From positions 52,263,201-52,327,200 of the forward strand of contig NC_134463.1 of NCBI RefSeq assembly GCF_047948215.1: a DNA stretch of 64,000 nt, in the 5' to 3' direction. Of the stretch, positions 56,661 through 64,000 are shown piece by piece (position 1 is the first letter of the stretch; the number at the start of each line of letters is the position of its first letter). This stretch comes from Lycorma delicatula (lineage: Eukaryota; Arthropoda; Insecta; Hemiptera; Fulgoridae). Under the pieces are notes generated by a model. The model saw only the letters and a program-made list of their open reading frames with translations. It was not told where the DNA came from and did no database searches. Position numbers and translations under genes: made by a program.

Positions 56661-58789
56661 TATTTAGTAAAAATAAAAAGTGTTGAATGAATTCCCCTGA
56701 AACTCATGCAATACTTTGTACAACTTTTTCATAACAAAATAATTTTTCCAATTTAAACATTAAGAGTTTTTTAAAAACTTTGAAAAAATAAAGTATAACT
56801 TTAATGAAATACGAGTAATTAAAAAAAAATTGTTACTAATTTTGGGCTCAGAATATAATATAAATATCAGAGATACTTTAATTTTAATAGCCCTTTTAAA
56901 TGATGAAAAAATAAATTTTAATCAGGAAAATTAAAAGAGTTTAAACCAAAAATAAAAAAAAATATTTTTTTTGAGGTAGGGAATAAATTTTAAGAAAAAC
57001 TTTTCTAAAAATCTTAATATATAAGTTTAGCTTAAGAAATTTTCTGAGTATAGCTTTCTCTAAATCTAACACCTGCTTTAATAAAGGTTAAAATAAGAAA
57101 AATAAAATTTTGAAAATAATTTTTCTGCATTTTAGGTCCGTGCTAAATAATTGAACAATATTGTAAAAAGCTCTTGTAAGTGCTATATATGATATGTAAA
57201 CTTTCAAAAAAAATTTGAAAAATATTTAAACCGAACGGAGATAGAACAAAAGAACAAACAACATATATTTAAATTTTAAGATGCGGGGGTAGAGTTCTTG
57301 AAAAAAAAGGATTTTCTGGATTATTTATATATACACTATAGGTAACAAATTTGTTTTAATAAAGTTTTCTGTAAAATGCTTCTGAAGAAAATCAAAATTT
57401 GATTTTTTGCAATATCTTTCCCATCCCCTTAACGAATTAAAATTTATAATAATATGATCTATGTCACACATACAGAAATATTTGAGCCAAACTTTAAGAA
57501 AATCGGTTAAATCAGTCCTGACCAAAATCAGTGCGACGAACAAACATATCATACATACGTTTTTTTTTTATCTACATGAACTAGTTGGAAATTGTAAATA
57601 TCTGAAAAAAAAACCTGATATTACACTTTTGACATAATCACCGTACTCTCCCCTTTTATACATATTTCCTACTATATATTCGCCAGGAAAGTAAAAATAT
57701 AGAATTAAAAAAGCTAGGTAGATATTTTTAAATATCTATTTGTAAAAATATTCTGTGCTAAGAAAGAAATATTATAATATTTTTGGGAATTAAGGAATTG
57801 CATATTTAAAAATAGAATAATATTTTATTCATTTCATTCAATAAATCGTAAATTATACGCTCAATTAATATTTTTCCTCATTTCAGAATACTATTTTTAT
57901 TAGAGGACACTGAAAAAATATTCATTTTTAAAATGGGTCATTAGTTTTAAAACGTTTGGAAATTACCGTTAACGATTTTATATAGTTTTTCATATAACTG
58001 TGATATTTATAAAGAATTTGATACACAAATCACTAATTAGAATTGATGTTTGCAGGAGTAAAGATTAGCCATCATTAAGGTTTTGGTGCTATTACGATAT
58101 TAAATGGTATTTCGATTTCATTATACAATCTGTCCAGTGATAAATGTGTGATTTTTAGATAATAACATTTTTTTTTAGTAGAATTAAATTAGTCATGCCT
58201 TTTTTTTTGTTTGTTCAAATCTTTTTGTTGTGAGGTATTTTTCTTAATCGTAACCTTTCAGGATATTTATAGCCTAGAAAATTTCGGAAAATATTAATTT
58301 AGTCTATATGAGAATTCATTTTATTTATTGTCATTTTCTTACATAAACTGGATGATTACTGGATGAATTAAAAATGAAATTTTTTATAGATTGAAGATTA
58401 CTGGTTATTAGAAACATAATAAAATTCTTCGAATACATTATTCTATTTTGTGAATAATTCCACACCATATTAATTTGGTAAAGGAGTCTTTTATAACAAA
58501 TCAATGAACAGTTTTTTTTCGATTCATCTTCATTGGAAAATGAAGTTTTAAATTTTATTTTATAAAATACTAATCGACATTAAAATTATCTAACTAATCT
58601 CATTTTTAAATTATTCCACATAAAGCCAACAAATTCATCTTAAATATGCACACAGCATACTGAAACATAAATTTAATACAACGAAAATTCTTTCAAACAT
58701 TTTCGTTAAAATACGAACTAAGTTTCAAATGATCATAAAATATTTTACTTATTTAAAATATAGATGATAAGTATAGGATGAGTACAAGT
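56661..58789. other. Long AT-rich spacer with a tail-like repeat segment
   Basis: At 57180-57560 the sequence contains taaaccgaacggagatagaa, agaaaatcggttaaatcagt and acaaacatatcatacatacg, matching the organisation of the other tail-like segments. Nothing else recognised. Confidence 0.4.
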
Positions 58790-60890
58790 TAGTAACCCGG
58801 TAACTGGGAATCTCGCGGTCACCTAGTCACCAGACTAGGCTAACGCAGAGCACGTCGTTAAGACGTTGTGGCCCACTTGGCTCGTCCTGGACGGGATTAG
58901 GGCGACTTAGGCGACTTTCCAGTTTTCTCAAAGGAGAACTGGAGGGAGTCTTACGGTGACTGAAGGTCAGAAAAGCCCCGGTCTCGGTGGCATACCGGAC
59001 GAGTTCATGAAGCTGCTGGAGCGCTGCAGGTCACGTCTATTTCTAGATATGTACAATGTATAAGTTATAAATTGGAAGCTGGATGTTCAACGTCAGTTGG
59101 TAGACCGTGTGTCATTGGCTGATCCCCCAAGGGCAAACAACACCCTGAGTCGCTGTCCTCTTACCGCCCACTGTTTATGCTTGACACAGCTGGGAAGATA
59201 TTGGAGAAGCTCTTAAGGAAGAGACTGGTTTTGGTGATGAATCAGGTAGTCGCCTACTGGTTTCATTAGGGTCGTTCGACCCCAGAAAGAATTCAAGAGG
59301 TTGTTCAAGCAGTGCGGCGAATAGAAGACCACAATAATTTTTCGCATGGCGTGGTCCTCGTCGTTACGTTAACCTGTGATTTGAAAAACGCGTTCAACTC
59401 TGCACGGTGGTAGAATATACTCTGGGCCCTGAAACATTTGGTCCACGTGCCTCAACAGCACCTCAGAATGGTGGAAACTTACCTGAGGAACTACGATCTT
59501 ATCTTCGACACCGCGGCAGGCTGGGGTTGGACCGCGTTCACGTTGGGGGTGGCGCAGCGTTTGATCCTCGGCGCCGACCTTTGGAACTTTATCTACGACG
59601 GCTAGCTGAAGCTTGAGATACCGGAAGAATCGACCGAGGCTGAGTACACTGTCGTCGTTGCGTTTCTTGTGGAGGACCACGACGTGGTGCGCGCCCAACT
59701 TAGGCACAGCTGAGCGACGAACAGGGTCAGCACCAGGCCGTATGATCATGGATTGTCTCTAGCTCTCAGTAAGACGGAAATCGTAATTTAACCGAAGAAG
59801 CGTATTGACTCCTCCTTTGCGAGTCGGGTTTGAAGTTGTCAACACCAAGCCGGCCGCGAAGTTCCTCGGTATGATGATTGACCGGAAACCAAGCTTTGTT
59901 CAGCAGCTACATCTAACCGCGAGGGCCATTATCGCTCTCAGCCGGCTCATGGCGAACGTCGCCGGACCAAAGCAGATGGCGACTGCTGATATCCACAGCG
60001 TATTCCGTCCTGATATATGGGGCGGAAGTTTAGGCCCAGGCTCTGAAATTTGAGAGAAGTCTTAAAAGGCTCACGTAGCTGCAACGCCCTGTTGCCTTGC
60101 GAGTCGCTTCCGCATAAAGGACAGTTTCCGGACAGCTGTTCTGGTTGTAGCCGGTGTGATGTTGCTCTTTTAGGAAGGGAGCGCCAGGCGGCGAGCAGGC
60201 AAAGATCAGGAGACTATCGTCGGGGAGGAATGGACTCACATGATTCTCGCCTGTTAAGAGACATGTGACCTGAAGACCAGAGGACAATGAACAGCGAGGA
60301 TTATCCCTTTGGTCAGACCGTTGAGAGAGCGGTGGCATGGAGAGGTAGAGTACTACGTCATTCAGTTTTTAACCGGTCAAAGGTACTTCCGCGGTAATCT
60401 CCTTGCTACAGGGAAAGTGCCGTCCCCTGACTGCTTTTGTTGCTTCCGTTTACGGGGATGACACTGAACCCATGTTTTTCAAGTTTGCTCGGTGACGGCA
60501 GATTGAAAACACTAGAGGCGAAACTTGGAGCAGTGAGACTCCAAAATGTGGTTGCGGTTATGCTCTGAACAGCTACATGATCTGAACAGCTAAGAGAGTG
60601 GGGTCCGATTCATCGGAAGCATCTTCAGGGCTACGAAGGGTAACCTGGATCATCCTGAGCCACGTAAAAAATAGGTGGCACCCCTTTCAGGCTAGAATAG
60701 GAGGATTCGGCCCGAAGTAACTTTTAAAATAGTTCCGGGACGAGTTTTCGTAGAAAGGGGGACGGATTTAGCCGGTAATCTGCCACCAGAGAGTGAGTCC
60801 GGCAATCCGTTCGTAAATTGCATTTCCAACTCTGTGCGTATAATGCATTTCTTGGAGGGAGGCCCCCCAAAAATATATTATTATTACTAT
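58790..60890 (+). pseudogene. R1-like non-LTR retrotransposon ORF2 relic
   Basis: GC-rich sequence in an AT-rich setting. Plus-strand frames give RKAPGLGGIPDEFMKLLER (about 58970), SRCPLTAHCLCLTQLGR, a fragment like LVVTLTCDLKNAFNSARWW (motif A, about 59360-59412), HVPQQHLRMVETYLRNY, GVAQRLILGADLWNFIYDG (about 59545-59605), LSLALSKTEIVI (about 59757), KPAAKFLGMMIDRKP (about 59850) and ALSRLMANVAGPKQM. Later come the processing region HGEVEYYVIQFLTGQRYFRG (about 60335) and a degraded zinc knuckle (PDCFCC). The catalytic FADD is not intact near 59640. Many frameshifts. The 3' end is near 60890, before the ATT repeat. It is an older lineage than the truncated insertions. Confidence 0.8.
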
Positions 60891-61740
60891 TACACATCAA
60901 CAATTTTCTTAAATCTATATTTTTTAAGAATTGAGATTATACAAATTTAATTTAAGTTAATTAAATCAAACGTTTATTTATAATTGAAACTAACAAAACC
61001 TGAGTTTTTTACGTAATTATAAAGAATAAATAAAATAAAATAGGTTAACGTTAAACAGGAAATTCAAGTGGATTATCTAAAAGAATATGACGAACTTAAC
61101 ATTAAATATTTCTGAGATTGGAAATAAAACTCTAAAAGAAATATTTGATGAAAGAAATTGTTGTTATTAAAAGTAAAAGCGTAAGAAATCTCTACATTAG
61201 AAATAAATAGAATTTTTTGTAGGAAATCTTCTATTATATAAGGTTATAACTAACTATATCAGAGATTTGTAACGTTAAATGTTATTCCTTTTCCGGAATT
61301 TTTTTTTTTTTTTGTTTTTCTACTATTTTATATAACGATGTTAATATAAAATTCAAATTTTTCAAAAACCTTAAAAAAAATTATATTGGAAATAAGATTA
61401 TTTTTTATATATTATTTTTTTATGAAAAATATATATATCATACTTTTATCTTAAGTACATTGTTCCCCATAACCAAAAAAATCTATGTACAATTATGATT
61501 TCTTTTACATGATAACCTCAACTTAAGAATTTTTTGCGTAAATTTTCATAATTATAAAAATTTAATGTATAATTTAAATAGGGCGCCGCGCTCTCTGGCC
61601 TCTTCGCTGCCAGTTCATAGCACCAATAACAAAGCAGCAAAATGTTGTTACAGGTTACCTTTCTTCCGTTTTCCTTTTTTTTTATTTCTTTACATTTTAT
61701 TATTTTCCAAATAAATAAGCCGTCCCAGTAGATCAATTTA
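60891..61740. other. AT-rich spacer, nothing recognised
   Basis: A short GC-rich patch at 61575-61625 has no identifiable affinity. Confidence 0.5.
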
Positions 61741-61946
61741 ACCCATCGGGTTGGTCTAGTGGTGAACGAGTCATCGCAAATCAGGTGATTTCGAAGACAA
61801 GATTTCTAAGGTTCAGATCCTAGAAAAGGCAGTTATACTGATTTGAATAATAGATCGTGGATACCGGTGTTCTTTGATGGTTCGATTTCAATTAACCAAA
61901 CATCTCAGGAATGGTCGGCCTGAAACTGTACAAGAGTACGTTTTAT
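61741..61946 (+). mobile_element. tRNA-derived SINE, left part (interrupted)
   Basis: The head cccatcgggttggtctagtg holds a clear A box (tggtctagtgg). The B box is ggttcagatcc at about 61812. The body ataccggtgttctttgatgg and gtcggcctgaaactgtacaa matches the other SINE copies. It is cut at 61946 by the R1-like insertion and resumes at 62886. Confidence 0.85.
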
Positions 61947-62872
61947 AAACGTACTATAAACAAAGATATAAACAAAGAACATTTAGATATAGGGGTATGT
62001 CCAAAGACGAGATTGAACGGCTAATTGATCAAGAGTGGCAGGATACATGGACACACTCTAGAGTTGGGGATTGGACCAGGCGACTAATCCCCAACATAAA
62101 TATGTGGACTAGTAATAGAATAGGTAATGTAGATTTTTATACGACACAACTGTTGACGGGGCATGGCTCGTTCGGCCATTATCTGTTTAGAATTGGAAAA
62201 AGACCTACCCCACAATGTGTGTACTGCCCAGAGACTGATGATGCGGAACACACTGTGTTTGTATGCCCAAGATGGGCTCCAAATAGAAGAGAAATTTCGG
62301 ACAACGGACTTACACCTGAAAACCTCTTAAATTGGATGGTCTATAGTGACGATAACTGGGATTGGTTCCGTAGGTTTGCCGGGGAAATCTTACGCACCAA
62401 GGAAGAAGAGGACAGAAGAAGGGGTTTATGAAATTAGGGTAGGGAGGACAGTCCCTCCGTGGAGGGCCCGTACGCCGTGGTGTGCGGGTTCCTGAGAAGG
62501 GGGGGAACTCCTGGGGAGTGTGGGACAAATAAAAGACCGAGTCCCGGTTGGCGGTGCCGCTCCTGTGGGTGCCTCGGCGCTTAGTGGGGGCGGTACCGCT
62601 GATTAGAGGCAAAGACATAATGACCGAGACCCGGTTCCCTGCTGAGGGGATGGGAGGTGGCGTAGCCATACCCCGTCTCCGAGGCGGGGGATTAGAGGCA
62701 GGCGAATAAAATAAAATTAAAGATCCGAGACCGGGGGAGCTAACCTGCCGTGCCGGGTGTACAACCGGTGGGCGGGGGACACTCCCTTAAAGTAAAAGGA
62801 CACTCTCCCCGACTGAGTATACTTAAATGGATATCCGGTCGGGGAGAGTAGGGAAAAAAAAAAAAAAAAAAA
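61947..62872 (+). mobile_element. 5'-truncated R1-like retrotransposon nested in a SINE
   Basis: The 13-base sequence gagtacgttttat flanks the insertion (61934-61946 and 62873-62885). The insert has an ORF2 end (61997-62431), a ~420-base GC-rich 3' UTR and a 19-base A tail. The UTR is closely similar to the 33544-34174 copy in reverse complement. A 12 bp perfect stem (62802-62813 with 62838-62849) lies just before the tail. A clean target duplication and intact local frame point to a young insertion. Confidence 0.92.
61997..62431 (+). pseudogene. R1-like ORF2 C-terminal fragment, frame intact
   Basis: The frame (144 residues from the first Met; open upstream into the truncation point) reads EIERLIDQEWQDTW, GDWTRRLIPNINMWTSNR, NVDFYTTQLLTGHGSFGHYL and RIGKRPTPQ. 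A complete zinc knuckle follows, CVYCPETDDAEHTVFVC (C-X2-C-X7-H-X4-C). The C-terminus is TPENLLNWMVYSDDNW and WFRRFAGEILRTKEEE. In the full protein this region follows the reverse transcriptase and may bind nucleic acid. On its own the fragment lacks catalytic domains and is not expected to function. Confidence 0.9.
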
Positions 62873-62885
62873 GAGTACGTTTTAT

Positions 62886-62906
62886 TTATCATACATACCA
62901 TCCTTA
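62886..62906 (+). mobile_element. tRNA-derived SINE, right part (after interruption)
   Basis: The phrase ttatcatacataccatcct continues the SINE body as in the copy at 48875-49095 (cattcatacatatcatcctc), then the match ends. Confidence 0.6.
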
Positions 62907-64000
62907 AGTTTAATATGAGTATTTTTATAAATATTTTTTCTTAAAATTTATTCCCCCTTCTGTAAAAAAAAAATTCACTCTTATTTTTATAATAAGATTT
63001 GTTTTTATCTTTATTTTTATTTATCTTTTAAAGGGTTTTTAAATTAAAGTTGCTTTCGCATGTATATTATATATTATGGACCAAAATGAGAAGCATTCGT
63101 TTTCATTATTTTTATAAAAGTTATATATTTTTTAATATTTTTAAATAATTTTCTTTTAAATTAATTTTTTGTTCGGATAACTTCTTTATATATAAATCTT
63201 TCCTAAACTTTCCCTTAAAAAAAAGGAAGCCTCCAAAATCAAAAATTATTTTAATTTTAATTTTGGAATTTTGATGCTTAAATCATATTTTGGTAATGAT
63301 AAATATATTGGCGTGTGAATAAGAATTTTTTTTTTGATTTTGTTAAGAAGAAAACTGTAAATTAATAAACTCCTCCTTCTTCTTTGTAAATCTAAGGTAA
63401 GGTACTTTTTTTTTATTGGAAATACTTCTGTAATTTTTATTATTAATTTGGAAAATGCCAACTATTAAAATGGTTTATACCACTTAATTTATATAAAAAA
63501 AAGGCTATTCAAAATTGAATGGATCAGTTTTTTTAAAACTATAAACAAAACAAAGAGATGAAAGTGAAAACCCTGGAAAGTGGATAAACGTTATTTTTTT
63601 AATTATAATATAGTAAAACAAAAGTAAAATAATATTCAATAGATAATAAAAGAATGAATTTTATATGTTTAACAAAGTGTTTATGTATATGGACGTAAAA
63701 ATATTAAAATAAAATATAAGGCTATATGGATATGAGCATTAGAAACAAATTTTTTATTAAGCGTGGTATATTTTGTTGTTGAATGAATTTAAAATATAAA
63801 ATATGAATTGTATGTGATCAAAAAAGAGTTTTTTTTTTCAAAAATAATGTCAGTTATTTTTTATCTCTATTTTTCTTTTTTAAATATACCTTCAATCAAT
63901 TTTGTTGAATTCTATATTGATTCAAGAGAAAGTAATAATAAAAAAGGTTTATTATAATTTTTTCAACGTTTAAATATTGCTAAAAAACTTTTTTATAAAA
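62907..64000. other. AT-rich spacer, nothing recognised
   Basis: Low-complexity A/T sequence to the window end. Confidence 0.5.

Noticed and set aside
59369..60338. Minus-strand open frames over the GC-rich R1-like relic
   Set aside because: The plus strand carries recognisable reverse transcriptase motifs; the antisense frames are open because of GC content.

Overview
The window looks like arthropod, probably insect, intergenic or intronic DNA. It is strongly AT-rich and has no recognisable host protein-coding gene, rRNA, functional tRNA or CRISPR array. Nearly every stretch of higher complexity is a transposable element or a relic of one. The mix of Jockey, R1-like, RTE-like, Helitron, mariner and pogo/Tigger elements is typical of large repeat-rich insect genomes. 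A hemipteran origin would fit, but that is an impression and not shown by the sequence.

Layout. A Jockey-clade retrotransposon is cut by the left edge (1-2290). A Helitron with clear termini lies on the minus strand at 3579-5463 and carries a decayed helicase. A mariner-type transposase relic, a dispersed repeat and an R1-like 3' end occupy 8.3-9.6 kb. A long (CA)n tract (10.7 kb), an R1-like relic (11.4-12.1 kb) and another reverse transcriptase relic (12.4-13.6 kb) follow. From 13.6 to 30.4 kb the DNA is mostly simple AT-rich sequence. It includes a ~680 bp dispersed repeat (20.4-21.1 kb), a duplicated ~255 bp block (19.9 and 22.1 kb), two Jockey tails (22.7 and 26.2 kb) and a truncated RTE-like copy (28.5-29.5 kb). 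Then come a decayed Jockey element (30.4-31.8 kb), an internally deleted pogo-type transposon (31.8-33.0 kb) and a 5'-truncated R1-like insertion with target duplication (33.5-34.2 kb).

The best preserved gene is at 35.57-38.59 kb on the minus strand: an uninterrupted 1006-residue endonuclease/reverse transcriptase of an RTE-like element, with a 5' leader and an A tail. From 39 to 51 kb there are a Jockey tail, a second copy of the dispersed repeat, several tRNA-derived SINEs, a Helitron carrying only a zinc-finger segment (47.4-48.8 kb) and a Tigger-like element without transposase (49.7-50.5 kb). A near-complete mariner with two in-frame stops lies at 51.8-53.1 kb. It is followed by an R1-like insertion (53.5-54.5 kb), a short RTE-like copy (54.9-55.2 kb), a third dispersed-repeat copy (56.0-56.7 kb), a decayed R1-like reverse transcriptase (58.8-60.9 kb) and an R1-like insertion nested in a SINE (61.7-62.9 kb).

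These genes do not form a cellular pathway. The relationships are parasitic: intact non-LTR elements probably supply the machinery that copies truncated relatives and SINEs, and the DNA transposons are decayed or deleted copies needing a transposase from elsewhere. I found no convincing new biological system. The most useful observations are the intact RTE-like ORF, a 3'-terminal stem conserved by compensating changes in R1-like elements, the nested insertions with target duplications, and a multi-copy repeat containing a tRNA-like T arm. All calls are by eye; no database search or alignment was run.
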